Numbered from the stretch's first letter, positions 1 to 7,738 are shown. The stretch is DNA of 12,602 nt from an uncultured Erysipelotrichaceae bacterium (GCA_900550005.1 URQL01000032.1:1-12602); one strand, 5' to 3'. Notes: a model not told the origin generated them from the letters alone. Made by a program: numbers and translations.

Positions 1-520
1 TGCTCATTTGTACTCAGATTGTTCCATATTCCTAGAACTTCTTTCTGTTTTTCTGTCAGATTCTCCGAATTACTGGTACTTTTTCTTAACGTAGTACCAG
101 GAATGGCTACCAAACAACAACCGGTATATGCAATATGATCCACATCACAAGAAAATAAATATCCTGAATAGATCAAACTAGCAATAATGCGTGTAGATAA
201 CCAAGAATTCATAAATAAATTTGCCAATATGAAAGCAAAATTAGGTAAAGAACGAAAAATAAATACTGATGGTAAATCAACATTTAATAGATTAAAGGAC
301 GAGATAATTCTAAAATCGGAGAAAATGATATATGAAGAAAAAAAATCACAGATTGTACTGGTTAAATATAATCATAGGAAATATAAAGAATAATATAGTA
401 GGGATATATCATGGAGTAACAAAAAAATCGTTACCATTATTTTTACACGAACAAGAATGGCGATATAACCACCGAAATATAGGGAAACAAGTACTTGAAA
501 AAAATAAGAAAAATATATAG
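1..520 (+). pseudogene. Degenerate IS1595/ISXO2-type transposase, C-terminal remnant
   Basis: Three plus-strand pieces join into one transposase-like C-terminus. Frame 1 from about 97 carries a weak match (PGMATKQQPVYAI) and is broken by TGA at 136-138 and TAG at 169-171. It then reads from 172 to about 337, including an INTDG segment that resembles the second catalytic Asp region of ISXO2-like DDE transposases. A run of eight A at 338-345 shifts the frame by one. Frame 2 then gives LYWLNIIIGNIKNN, YHGVTKK and LHEQEWRYNHR, which closely resemble the HGVSKK...YLDEF..RFNRR end of this family, and stops at 520. Removing one A would rejoin the two frames. The family normally has about 300 residues, so the N-terminal half is absent or lies beyond the window edge. 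Positions 1-96 are not confidently assigned. No terminal inverted repeats were recognised. Family assignment is from remembered motifs, not a search. Confidence 0.72.
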
Positions 521-581
521 TAAAATCATTTCTAGTAAATTTAAATAAATTTAGTGAAATTATGGAATTAGCAGAATCTTA

Positions 582-626
582 TTATTCTCCCTGTACTTGA
601 TGGTCAATCCTAGTTTTTATTTTCAT
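582..626 (-). other. Orphan 14-codon ORF with strong ribosome binding site
   Basis: On the minus strand an AAGGAGG sits seven bases before an ATG at 626, followed by 14 codons (MKIKTRIDHQVQGE) and TAA. A TATAAT hexamer lies at 647-652, but there is no good -35. It could be the surviving 5' end of a gene disrupted when the adjacent transposase remnant arrived, or a leader peptide. No function can be assigned. The rest of 521-660 holds nothing recognisable. Confidence 0.25.
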
Positions 627-659
627 GATATACCCTCCTTGGACTCATTATACTGTTTG

Positions 660-707
660 AAAAAAAAAGGCCTAAATGAAATAATTTCTAAAATTATTCC
701 ATTTAGG
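660..707 (-). terminator. Rho-independent terminator of the yjjPB operon
   Basis: Two 17-base arms (671-687 and 691-707) pair with one mismatch around a 3-base loop. On the minus strand they are followed by a run of T (A at 660-668 on plus). It lies just after the TAA of the YjjB-like gene. Confidence 0.88.
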
Positions 708-714
708 TTGATTT

Positions 715-1170
715 TTATATCTTTTTTCTTTCTTTAATGTCCTTTACTACTTTAAAAATGAATTTACTAATAGAAGATACAATAAGTAATGCAATTGCAA
801 TCGCAACAGCACATCCCAATGTTTCAATCCCTTTGTGCAAAGCTAAGGAATTGTTATCTTGAATAAAGTACAACATTGTATAATATAGGCCAGCTCCAGG
901 CACTAAAGGTAAGATTGCGGGTAATACAAATACAGTGACTGCATCTTTAAATATTCTTGCACATATTTCACAAACAATACTTAATACAATAGAACCAATA
1001 AAGGTTGCTACTACCGTACCATAGCCCATATTCATCACTAATTTATAAGCTACCCAGCTAAATCCACCAGCAACACATCCTTGTACCACAGCTTTTTTAG
1101 GACAATTGAATAAATAAGCAAATCCTAAACAGGATATAAATCCAAGTATAAAATGATAGATTAGAATCAT
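715..1170 (-). CDS. yjjB: Threonine/serine exporter family, YjjB-like subunit (DUF3815)
   Basis: A 151-residue, almost entirely hydrophobic protein with about four or five membrane spans. The short motif LPLVPGAGLYYTM at roughly residues 87-99 is the hallmark of the small half of split ThrE exporters. In actinobacterial ThrE this domain is fused to the YjjP/DUF1212 half. In E. coli the two halves are separate (YjjP, YjjB) and have been linked to succinate export, so the substrate could be Thr/Ser or a dicarboxylate. The start ATG overlaps the TGA of the upstream yjjP-like gene by four bases (1167-1170) and has a strong GAGGAGG seven bases before it. The pair is therefore co-transcribed and probably co-translated into one complex. 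The basic C-terminal tail (KDIKERKK) is likely cytoplasmic. Family is firm; substrate is open. Confidence 0.88.
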   Translation of the reverse strand: MILIYHFILGFISCLGFAYLFNCPKKAVVQGCVAGGFSWVAYKLVMNMGYGTVVATFIGSIVLSIVCEICARIFKDAVTVFVLPAILPLVPGAGLYYTMLYFIQDNNSLALHKGIETLGCAVAIAIALLIVSSISKFIFKVVKDIKERKKI

Positions 1171-1937
1171 AATAATCCTCCTCTCTTTAAGAAGAATAAA
1201 GTGATCCCTACACCAAAGGCAATACCAAAGGCCACAATAAAGGCTTCTAGAGTACGAATTGTTCCTGATAAAATATCACCATTAATGACATCTCTAACTG
1301 CATTGGTTACGGCAACTCCTGGTACTAAAATCATAATTGTTCCAATAACAATGGTATCAATATCACTAGCAATATGGTAGTTAACCCCAATAGCCGCTAA
1401 AACAGTCATTACAATAGATAATAAAGCATTGGAAATAAAAGCATTTAACTCATATTTATTTAAAAAGACCATTCCATAATAAATAACTAACGTAATTAAA
1501 AAAGTAATAATAAAATCTAAATATGTAGCAGTCGGTACAAACATTAATCCAAATACACCGCAGCTTGCTCCCATAGTTACAGCTCGTTGAAAATGAGGTA
1601 GTCCTTTATAATTTTCAATTTTTTCTAATTCTTTTTTAAATTCTTCTAATGTGTAATCTTTTCTTACTACACTTCTTGATAAAGAATTGACTTTTGATAT
1701 TCTTGCTAGATTGGTTTCACGTTTATATATTCGTTTAACTCTTGTATAACTTTGTCCATCTTTATTGATCGATAAATAGATACAAGTAGCTAAAGTAAAT
1801 ACATCTATATCTTCAATGCCAAAAGCATGGCATACATTAACAATAACTTCTTCAGCACGGTAAATTTCTGAATTACTTTCTAACATAATTCTACCGGCTT
1901 CTAAACTATATTCTAAAATTTGATCCATTTTGGTCAT
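1167..1937 (-). CDS. yjjP: Threonine/serine exporter family, YjjP-like subunit (DUF1212)
   Basis: The large half of a split ThrE-type exporter. The N-terminal ~115 residues are soluble and carry the family's conserved start (LEYSLEAGRIMLESNSEIYRAEE). The C-terminal half has about five membrane helices, with the typical ILVPGVAVTNAVRDVINGD segment between the later ones. The longest ORF begins at a GTG at 1946, but ATG at 1937 (256 residues, MTKMDQ...) is preferred. AGGTGA lies five bases before that ATG, and the promoter -10 at 1959-1964 implies transcription starts near 1952, leaving no room for a ribosome site before the GTG. It is followed by yjjB with a four-base overlap. The operon is divergent from the YhgE-like gene. 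Which amino acid or acid it exports cannot be read from the sequence. Confidence 0.88.
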   Translation of the reverse strand: MTKMDQILEYSLEAGRIMLESNSEIYRAEEVIVNVCHAFGIEDIDVFTLATCIYLSINKDGQSYTRVKRIYKRETNLARISKVNSLSRSVVRKDYTLEEFKKELEKIENYKGLPHFQRAVTMGASCGVFGLMFVPTATYLDFIITFLITLVIYYGMVFLNKYELNAFISNALLSIVMTVLAAIGVNYHIASDIDTIVIGTIMILVPGVAVTNAVRDVINGDILSGTIRTLEAFIVAFGIAFGVGITLFFLKRGGLL

Positions 1938-1958
1938 AAACTTCACCTACCAAAATTT

Positions 1959-1986
1959 ATTATATTGAACATAAAAAAAAGTGCAA
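1959..1986 (-). promoter_or_regulatory. Sigma-A promoter for the yjjPB operon
   Basis: On the minus strand, TTGCAC (1981-1986) and a perfect TATAAT (1959-1964) are separated by 16 bases. The predicted transcript start near 1952 gives a leader of about 15 bases before the ATG at 1937. An imperfect inverted repeat (AAGTG...CACTT, about 1979-2009) overlaps the -35 and could be a regulator site. Confidence 0.7.
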
Positions 1987-2074
1987 CAAAATTAATTATT
2001 TTACACTTAAAAATACTCTAATTTATTGAGCTAAACTTTTTATTTGATGACAACGCATACATCACAAATAAATA

Positions 2075-2102
2075 TTGACTATCAGTCATTTTTGTTTATA
2101 AT
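2075..2102 (+). promoter_or_regulatory. Sigma-A promoter of the YhgE/Pip gene
   Basis: TTGACT at 2075-2080 and TATAAT at 2097-2102 are separated by 16 bases. Transcription is expected to begin near 2109, giving a leader of about 60 bases that ends in a strong AAGGAGG (2159-2165) before the ATG at 2172. Confidence 0.78.
2076..2088. promoter_or_regulatory. Candidate TetR-type operator overlapping the -35
   Basis: TGACTATCAGTCA is a palindrome with five-base arms (TGACT/AGTCA) around a 3-base centre, embedded in the -35 hexamer and the first part of the spacer. TGACT-N3-AGTCA matches operators I associate with TetR/AcrR repressors, which often control YhgE/Pip genes. No TetR gene lies in the window, so the regulator is inferred. 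Confidence 0.5.
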
Positions 2103-2171
2103 ACTTTTTAGATAGAGGGTTATGATTAAATAATTCTTCATCTAATACAATTAAATACAAGGAGGATATTT

Positions 2172-4724
2172 ATGTTTAAGCAAGAATGGAAAAACTTATT
2201 CCATAATCATTGGTTAAAAATTGTACTCGTTGCAATCATTTTGATTCCTTCTATCTATGCATGCGTATTCTTAGGCTCTATGTGGGATCCTTATGGAAAC
2301 AGTGGTGACTTACCTGTTGCTGTTGTTAATAAAGATCAAGCTGTCACATATAACGATAAAGAATTAGATGTTGGTAATCAAATGGTAGAAAAATTAAAAG
2401 ATAACGATTCTTTAGACTTTCATTTTGTTGATGAAGATGAAGCTCAAAAAGGATTAGAAGATGGCTCTTATTATATGATCATCACTATCCCAAGTGATTT
2501 TTCTAAAAACGCAACAACTTTATTAAATGAACATCCTGATAAAATGGTTCTACAATACACTACCAACCCTGGTACAAACTATGTAGCTAGTAAAATGGAT
2601 GATTCAGCTATTGCAAAAATTAAAGAAAGTATCTCTGCTACAGTAACAAAAACTTATGCAGAAACATTATTTGAATCTGTAACAACATTATCAAATGGGT
2701 TACAAGATGCAAGTGATGGAACATCTACTTTATTAGATGGTATGAATCAATTAGTAGATGGAAATACAACAATCTCTGATAACTTACAAGTCTTAGCTAA
2801 TAGCACTTTAACATTTAAAGACGGTTCAAGTACTTTAGAAAATGGATTACAAAGTTACACAGACGGTGTATTAACAGTACATAATGGTGTTTATAGTTTA
2901 AAAAACGGTATCGCAACATTAAACGAAGCAACACCTTCATTATCAAATGGTATTAATCAATTAAACAATGGTGCCTCTGCTTTAAACAGTGGTATTCAAA
3001 GTTATACAAACGGAGTAAGCCAAGCTTTAGCTGGTGCAAATCAACTTACTCAAAACAACACCACTTTAACAAATGGTGCTACTGCCTTAGGAAAAGGTGC
3101 TAACGATTTAGTTCAAGGAAATCAACAAGTTGTTGATGGATTAAAAACAGTATCTACACAACTTCAAGCTAGTTTAAGTACAGAAAATCAAGGAAAACTT
3201 ACAAAAGCTACATCTGCAAATGATTCTTTATCATTAGCAACTCAATTACTTACAGGAATGCTTACAAGTGAAAATGCTACAGTTAAAGGATACGGAACAT
3301 ATTGGTTAGAACATAACTTTACTGAAGCACAAGCCGAAAACATTGCCAACACTGTTGGTTATCCAAATGCAAAAGTCCTTTTTGCAGATTATTCTTATAA
3401 CAGTTTAGTTAAAGCTGTAACTGATGGAAATAAAGAAGCTATCAATACACTTTCAACTGGGTTAACAGAATTAAATACAGCAGTTAATGGTGGTACATTA
3501 AGTGATGGAACTGAAACTGACGGTTTACTTGCAGGAAGTCAAACAGTACAAGCTGGGTTAAATAATGTAGCTGCTTCTGTAAATGGTGGTACTTATATTA
3601 ATGATAATGGTACTACTAAAGAAATACCTGCGGAACAAGCATTAGTTAATGGTATTGCTGCTTACACTCAAGGTGTAAGCCAATTACAAGCTGGTTTATC
3701 TACTTTAGCAAATAACAACAATTCTTTAACAAGTGGTTCTACAGCTTTAGCTAATGGTACTCAAACTTTAGCTAGTCAAACACCTACTCTAGTTAATGGT
3801 ATTCAACAATTAAATGATGGAGCTAACCAACTTTATGCTGGTACTTCAACTTTAACAGCTAACAATTCTACTTTAATGAGTGGTATCCAACAATTAGATA
3901 ATGGTGCATTACAAATTAGTGATGGTGCCAGTCAATTAGCCAGTGGTTCTCAAACTCTAGGTGATGGTTTAAAATCAGCCTTAGAAGGAACAACAACTTT
4001 AAATACAGCATTAAGTGATGGTGCTAAAGAAAGTAAAATCAATACGAATGATGAAACAACTGATATGGTATCTGCTCCTGTTGAAGTAGATCACAAAGAA
4101 ATCTCTACAGTAGAAAATAACGGTCATGCAATGGCTCCTTATATGATGTCTGTTGCCTTATATGTTGCAGCTCTAGCCTTTACATTAATGTATCCAATTC
4201 GTCATGGTATTAAAAATGTTGAAAATGGATTTAAATATTGGTTAGCAAAAGCTTCAGTTATGTATACTGTATCAACAATTAGTGCAATCGTTATGGTTAC
4301 AGGTTTAAAATTAATTAATGGTTTTGAACCTCAACAACTTATGATGACTTATCTATTTGCAATTATTGTTGCAGCAGCATTTATGTCACTTGTTATGCTT
4401 CTATCTTTAACAACAGGATTTATCGGTGAATTCTTATTACTTGTATTTATGATCATCAACTTAGGTGGTTCTGCTGGAACTTACCCACTTGATACTTCTG
4501 CTACAATTTATAAAATCATTCACCCATTTGTTCCATATACTTATAGTGTTAACGGATTTAGAAAAGTAATCAGTTATACAACATGTTCATTATCTACGGA
4601 ACTTGCAGTATTTATTGGAATATTTGTGATTTGTTCAATCTTAACTGTTGTTTATTATCAATTTAAAAACAAAGAAGATAAGCATCTTGTTAATGAAGTA
4701 TTTGAAAAAGTAAATGAACAATAA
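2172..4724 (+). CDS. yhgE: YhgE/Pip family membrane protein
   Basis: An 850-residue protein with the full YhgE/Pip layout. One N-terminal membrane helix (about residues 15-36) is followed by the conserved WDPYGNSGDLPVAVVNKD segment and an extracellular domain. A long extracellular stalk follows (about 165-330 and 480-610) built from LxxGxxxL-type repeats rich in Asn, Gly, Ser and Thr. The C-terminal ABC-2-like bundle has helices near 654-676, 692-714, 724-748, 750-770 and 811-833. The late segment GSAGTYPLDTSATIYKIIHPFVPYTYSVNGFRK is typical of the family: lactococcal phage infection protein Pip, and YueB/EsaA relatives that act as phage receptors or in type VII secretion. A less repetitive insert lies between the two repeat blocks (about 340-440). 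It is transcribed alone from its own promoter and ends at a good hairpin. No WXG100 or other type VII genes are nearby, so a secretion role is not supported here. Family is firm; function is uncertain. Confidence 0.92.
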   Translation: MFKQEWKNLFHNHWLKIVLVAIILIPSIYACVFLGSMWDPYGNSGDLPVAVVNKDQAVTYNDKELDVGNQMVEKLKDNDSLDFHFVDEDEAQKGLEDGSYYMIITIPSDFSKNATTLLNEHPDKMVLQYTTNPGTNYVASKMDDSAIAKIKESISATVTKTYAETLFESVTTLSNGLQDASDGTSTLLDGMNQLVDGNTTISDNLQVLANSTLTFKDGSSTLENGLQSYTDGVLTVHNGVYSLKNGIATLNEATPSLSNGINQLNNGASALNSGIQSYTNGVSQALAGANQLTQNNTTLTNGATALGKGANDLVQGNQQVVDGLKTVSTQLQASLSTENQGKLTKATSANDSLSLATQLLTGMLTSENATVKGYGTYWLEHNFTEAQAENIANTVGYPNAKVLFADYSYNSLVKAVTDGNKEAINTLSTGLTELNTAVNGGTLSDGTETDGLLAGSQTVQAGLNNVAASVNGGTYINDNGTTKEIPAEQALVNGIAAYTQGVSQLQAGLSTLANNNNSLTSGSTALANGTQTLASQTPTLVNGIQQLNDGANQLYAGTSTLTANNSTLMSGIQQLDNGALQISDGASQLASGSQTLGDGLKSALEGTTTLNTALSDGAKESKINTNDETTDMVSAPVEVDHKEISTVENNGHAMAPYMMSVALYVAALAFTLMYPIRHGIKNVENGFKYWLAKASVMYTVSTISAIVMVTGLKLINGFEPQQLMMTYLFAIIVAAAFMSLVMLLSLTTGFIGEFLLLVFMIINLGGSAGTYPLDTSATIYKIIHPFVPYTYSVNGFRKVISYTTCSLSTELAVFIGIFVICSILTVVYYQFKNKEDKHLVNEVFEKVNEQ

Positions 4725-4732
4725 AAAAATAG

Positions 4733-4764
4733 AGACTCAAGAGAAAATTCCCTTGAGTCTTTTT
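4733..4764 (+). terminator. Terminator after the YhgE gene, possibly bidirectional
   Basis: Arms AGACTCAAG (4733-4741) and CTTGAGTCT (4752-4760) are followed by a T run on plus. On minus the hairpin is followed by CTATTTTTTT, so it can also serve the converging operon. Confidence 0.85.
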
Positions 4765-4771
4765 ATGTCGT

Positions 4772-4807
4772 AAAGAGCTACCCTAAAATTAGAGTAGCTC
4801 TTTTCAT
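4772..4807 (-). terminator. Hairpin at the end of the five-gene minus-strand operon
   Basis: Arms AAAGAGCTAC (4772-4781) and GTAGCTCTTT (4794-4803) lie directly after the M55 gene's stop codon. The T run on minus is short, so full termination may rely on the adjacent hairpin at 4733-4760. Confidence 0.6.
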
Positions 4808-5623
4808 TTAAAAAGCATTACTTACTTTAATGACAAAGCGAGCTAATTTATAAAGTTCTTCATAATTACTTGCTGTTAAACGGACGGTTTTATTATTGAT
4901 TCTTTCAACCGTAGGAATCCTTGAAACAAAATCAGCATTTCTTTCATTTAAAAAAACAATATCTAATGTATTTACGGGTTCTTCTATGTAACCTGGGTAA
5001 TTCATCATTGATAAAATCACTTTTTGATAACGTTGTTTTAATTCATTTTTAGAACAATTTAACGTAGTCATGAAGTTGATTGATTTTTTAGTTTCTACAA
5101 ATGGGATATCTCCCATATCTTCTTGGGTTTGTCTATGTAAAGCATCATCTCCAGCAATAAACATCAAAGGTACGTCATAATAACTCGCAAGTAAAGTATT
5201 CATTTGTGCTTCACTTACTGGTTTTCCTTTAATGATAATTTTATCGACAACGGCACCTGAAATCGTATGAGCCATATTCCCTGACTGAGTCCCTGCTTTT
5301 GTGTGATAGCCTACATAACCACAACCATCAAAAGAAGGATCAAGGCCTTCCATCATGCCTAATTCTTTATAAGATCCCTTTGCACTTATAAAACTTACAC
5401 GAGGATCTAATTCATAAGAAATAAGATTATCCATACCTCCATGACCATCATTAACAATAATTTCTTCCATCCCTTGATCAAATAAACATTCAATAGCAAG
5501 ATTAGTTTCATCAATCATATTTTTACGGTATTGTTCGTATTCGTCTGTATGTCTAGATGTGTATTGAGGATTACCGTTTCCCCAAATGCCTTCAATATCT
5601 ACAGAGAGATAAAATTTTTTCAT
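4808..5623 (-). CDS. M55 family D-aminopeptidase (DppA-like)
   Basis: A 271-residue protein matching zinc-dependent D-aminopeptidases of peptidase family M55, the family of Bacillus DppA. Visible metal and active-site residues are Asp9 and Glu11 (SVDIEG), His61 (VNDGHGGMDNL), His107 (GYHTKAG), His119 (MAHTISG) and Glu138 (KPVSEAQMN). GDDALHRQ near 158 resembles the family's GDD segment. These enzymes cleave peptides with N-terminal D-residues such as D-Ala-D-Ala, suggesting turnover of peptidoglycan-derived peptides in the cytoplasm. Unlike B. subtilis dppA, it is not followed by dipeptide-transport genes. It is the last gene of the operon, one base after the phosphodiesterase stop, with its AAGG ribosome site inside that gene's end. 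No signal peptide is seen. Family assignment is strong; substrate is by analogy. Confidence 0.9.
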   Translation of the reverse strand: MKKFYLSVDIEGIWGNGNPQYTSRHTDEYEQYRKNMIDETNLAIECLFDQGMEEIIVNDGHGGMDNLISYELDPRVSFISAKGSYKELGMMEGLDPSFDGCGYVGYHTKAGTQSGNMAHTISGAVVDKIIIKGKPVSEAQMNTLLASYYDVPLMFIAGDDALHRQTQEDMGDIPFVETKKSINFMTTLNCSKNELKQRYQKVILSMMNYPGYIEEPVNTLDIVFLNERNADFVSRIPTVERINNKTVRLTASNYEELYKLARFVIKVSNAF

Positions 5624-5624
5624 T

Positions 5625-6173
5625 TTATTTACCTTCTAAATTAATTGAATCTACCGTATTTCCATCTAAATCTTTAATTGTAAAAACATGATTTTCGTAG
5701 ACACCATAACTATTTGTCCCTGCTTTTGGTAATGAAATAGATGATGGATTTAAAATATAGATTCCATTTACTTTCTTACATAATGGAACATGGTAATGTC
5801 CATAAACTAAAATATCATTTTCTTGTAAAGGGGGTAATTGATCTTCATGATAATGATGTCCATGTGTCACAAAGAAACGGTGTCCATCAATAAATAAATG
5901 CGTATAGTCACTTAACATTGGAAATTCTAACATCATTTGATCTACTTCACTATCACAATTTCCACGAACACTCATGATTTTATCTTTATATTGGTTAAGT
6001 AAAGCAGCTACTTCTTTTGGGTTGTAATCTTTAGGTAATGGATTTCTAGGTCCATGGTATAAAATATCTCCTAAGCAAATAATATGATCACATTGTTCTT
6101 GTTTAAAAGCTTCAATTGCTTTTTTAGCATAGTAATATGATCCATGAATATCTGATACAAATAGTAATTTCAT
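5625..6173 (-). CDS. yfcE: YfcE/MJ0936-type metallophosphoesterase
   Basis: A 182-residue calcineurin-like phosphoesterase with all metal-site motifs in order: SDIHG (Asp8, His10), LGDILYHGPRN (Asp36, then the family-specific HGPRN), RGNCD (Asn72, Asp74), THGH (His104, His106) and YGHYH (His126, His128). The last motif is usually GHTH; Tyr for Thr leaves both histidines intact. E. coli YfcE is a manganese-dependent phosphodiesterase active on model substrates, with its natural substrate unclear. Length and HGPRN favour YfcE over other small phosphoesterases. The start has AGGAGG nine bases upstream. That ribosome site overlaps the TAG stop of the preceding APH-like gene, and 13 bases separate the two coding regions. 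Confidence 0.9.
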   Translation of the reverse strand: MKLLFVSDIHGSYYYAKKAIEAFKQEQCDHIICLGDILYHGPRNPLPKDYNPKEVAALLNQYKDKIMSVRGNCDSEVDQMMLEFPMLSDYTHLFIDGHRFFVTHGHHYHEDQLPPLQENDILVYGHYHVPLCKKVNGIYILNPSSISLPKAGTNSYGVYENHVFTIKDLDGNTVDSINLEGK

Positions 6174-6186
6174 TGTTCTTTTCCTC

Positions 6187-6990
6187 CTAATTATTTGTCA
6201 TTTCATCTAATAGTATATAAAATTCTAATTTTTTCATATCAAGCTTATTTAACCCGTATGTTTTTAAAAATAATTGCATTCTTTCTTTTGTAAATTCTTG
6301 ATGCATCGCTTCAAAATTAAATCTTAATGTTCGTAATGCAATCGCAACATCTAAATAACGATCATTAACACCACAACCTATAACATCGATCCATCCCGTT
6401 ACATATCCATCTTCAATCATAAAATTTGGCATACAAACATCCCCATGGCATAAAACCAAATCAAACTCTTGAGGGTAAAGATTCATCATTTTTTGATAGA
6501 GTTCTTCTGGTGTTTTCCCTTGATATTCTTTTTCAAAGTATTGTGTTTTAACAAGATGTTTTTCCACATTATTTCTTACATGTTCAAGTTTTTCTTGTAA
6601 AGTATTCACATTAGGAAAATTTTCAATCGGTATTTGATGCCATTTTTTAATTTCTAAAGCATAAAGTTTGATCATTTCATCCTCACTTAATTGATTAAAG
6701 CCATATTGCCCCATTACCCCCGGTAACATTTCCATAACAAGATAATAAATCCCATCTTCTTGAAAATCAAAATAGACATGAGGTACTTGAATATAACCAT
6801 TTAACCACTTAAGGATTAGTGCTTCTTTATGAACTTCTTTTCTTTTTGAATACTTAATTACGATATCTTTATTTTGATAGCCTTGTTTTATTAAAAGAAC
6901 TTGATCTTCAGAATAACCCATGGTTGGATATTCTAAATAAGTTAAATCAATTTTATCTTTTAATAAAGTAGGTAATTTAAAAGAACTCAT
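6187..6990 (-). CDS. APH-like phosphotransferase, paralogue 1
   Basis: A 267-residue protein of the aminoglycoside phosphotransferase (APH/choline kinase-like) fold. The N-lobe shows an ATP-site lysine (Lys46, IVIKYSK) and partner Glu56. The C-lobe has the catalytic-loop motif HGDVCMPN (His182-Asn189, Asp184 as base) and the metal aspartate Asp202 in GWIDVIGCGVNDRYLD. The usual D-L-G after the metal Asp reads D-V-I here, a change at a normally conserved glycine. Family members phosphorylate aminoglycosides, macrolides, sugars or other small alcohols; the substrate here is unknown. It closely resembles the next upstream gene, including the KLEFYILLDE ending, so the two are a tandem duplication. 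Its ATG lies 14 bases inside that gene and has no ribosome site of its own, suggesting translation by reinitiation. A resistance function should not be assumed. Confidence 0.82.
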   Translation of the reverse strand: MSSFKLPTLLKDKIDLTYLEYPTMGYSEDQVLLIKQGYQNKDIVIKYSKRKEVHKEALILKWLNGYIQVPHVYFDFQEDGIYYLVMEMLPGVMGQYGFNQLSEDEMIKLYALEIKKWHQIPIENFPNVNTLQEKLEHVRNNVEKHLVKTQYFEKEYQGKTPEELYQKMMNLYPQEFDLVLCHGDVCMPNFMIEDGYVTGWIDVIGCGVNDRYLDVAIALRTLRFNFEAMHQEFTKERMQLFLKTYGLNKLDMKKLEFYILLDEMTNN

Positions 6991-7738
6991 CTAGTAGATA
7001 ATAAAATTCAATCTTATTACGATCTAAATTAGTGATACCATAAGTATTTAAAAAGTGAAGTAAATATTCTTTTGCGTCTTCAATTCCAATTAAATGTAAA
7101 TTATATTTAAGACTTCTAAGACCTAAAGCAAGATCATTGTAACGATCATCGATCGCTGTTTTACCTAAATCAATCAGTCCTATTTCTTTTCCTATAATAA
7201 CATTAGGCATACAATAATCCCCATGACTGATAACAAGATCTAATTGTTTTGGTAATAATTCACATAATCTTTCATATGTTTTTTGTAAGCCTCTTTGTTT
7301 AGTAATAGGTTCAACTTCATCAAGATCAATTAAATCAAATTGATCAGGTAGACTTTGAAGAATTGATGTTAAATCTCTTTGATAAGGAAAATCTTTAATG
7401 GGTAAATCATGAAGTTTTTTTAATGTTTTAGCATAAATCTCAATTGTACCCATCACATCTTTTTCTAATAATTCGTATAACATTTTTCCTGGTAATTCTT
7501 CTTTTAAAAAGTAATATCCTTGTTTACAAGAACCATACTCAATTGTTTTAGGTACATTGATCTTATTTTGAAGAAACTGTCCTACCTTGGCTTCTTGAAT
7601 AATTTCATCATTTTTAGATAACTTTAAATAATAATTTTTATTCTTACTTTTTAAAAAGTAAACTTGATCACCAGAACGACCAATATCATTTTGAACTACT
7701 TCTTCAATAGCGTATTTTTCCACAATTTTATTCAACAT
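6977..7738 (-). CDS. APH-like phosphotransferase, paralogue 2
   Basis: A 253-residue APH(3')-type kinase with canonical motifs: N-lobe loop DIGRSGDQVYFLK (about 18-30), Lys39 and Glu49, catalytic HGDYCMPN (172-179, Asp174), and the metal motif IDLGKTAIDDRYNDLALGLRS with Asp190. The DRY-N-DLA...LRS stretch is typical of APH(3') enzymes and their uncharacterised relatives. This copy keeps the DLG that the downstream copy has lost, so it is the better candidate for an active kinase. It starts 11 bases inside the end of the exonuclease III gene, with GGAG about nine bases upstream, and its last 14 bases overlap the downstream paralogue. The link to DNA repair is positional only. The substrate could be an aminoglycoside, a sugar or a metabolite; the sequence does not say. 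Confidence 0.83.
   Translation of the reverse strand: MLNKIVEKYAIEEVVQNDIGRSGDQVYFLKSKNKNYYLKLSKNDEIIQEAKVGQFLQNKINVPKTIEYGSCKQGYYFLKEELPGKMLYELLEKDVMGTIEIYAKTLKKLHDLPIKDFPYQRDLTSILQSLPDQFDLIDLDEVEPITKQRGLQKTYERLCELLPKQLDLVISHGDYCMPNVIIGKEIGLIDLGKTAIDDRYNDLALGLRSLKYNLHLIGIEDAKEYLLHFLNTYGITNLDRNKIEFYYLLDEFF

Noticed and set aside
187..393. 68-residue ORF as an independent gene
   Set aside because: It is an internal piece of the broken transposase, starting at an in-frame Met between the second stop and the frameshift.
1..400. Long open frame on the minus strand (ATG at 212, MNSWLSTRIIASLIYSGY..., still open at position 1)
   Set aside because: It lies antisense to the transposase-like plus-strand blocks, has no ribosome site before the ATG, and stays open upstream of it through AT-rich sequence. 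Its last part (LTEKQKEVLGIWNNL) looks protein-like, so a real gene entering from the left cannot be fully excluded.
1938..1946. GTG 1946 as the start of the YjjP-like gene
   Set aside because: The ribosome site AGGTGA serves the ATG at 1937, and the predicted transcript begins only a few bases before the GTG.
6187..7738. Calling the APH-like genes aminoglycoside resistance genes
   Set aside because: The fold motifs are shared with many non-resistance kinases, and nothing in the sequence or neighbours shows an antibiotic substrate.
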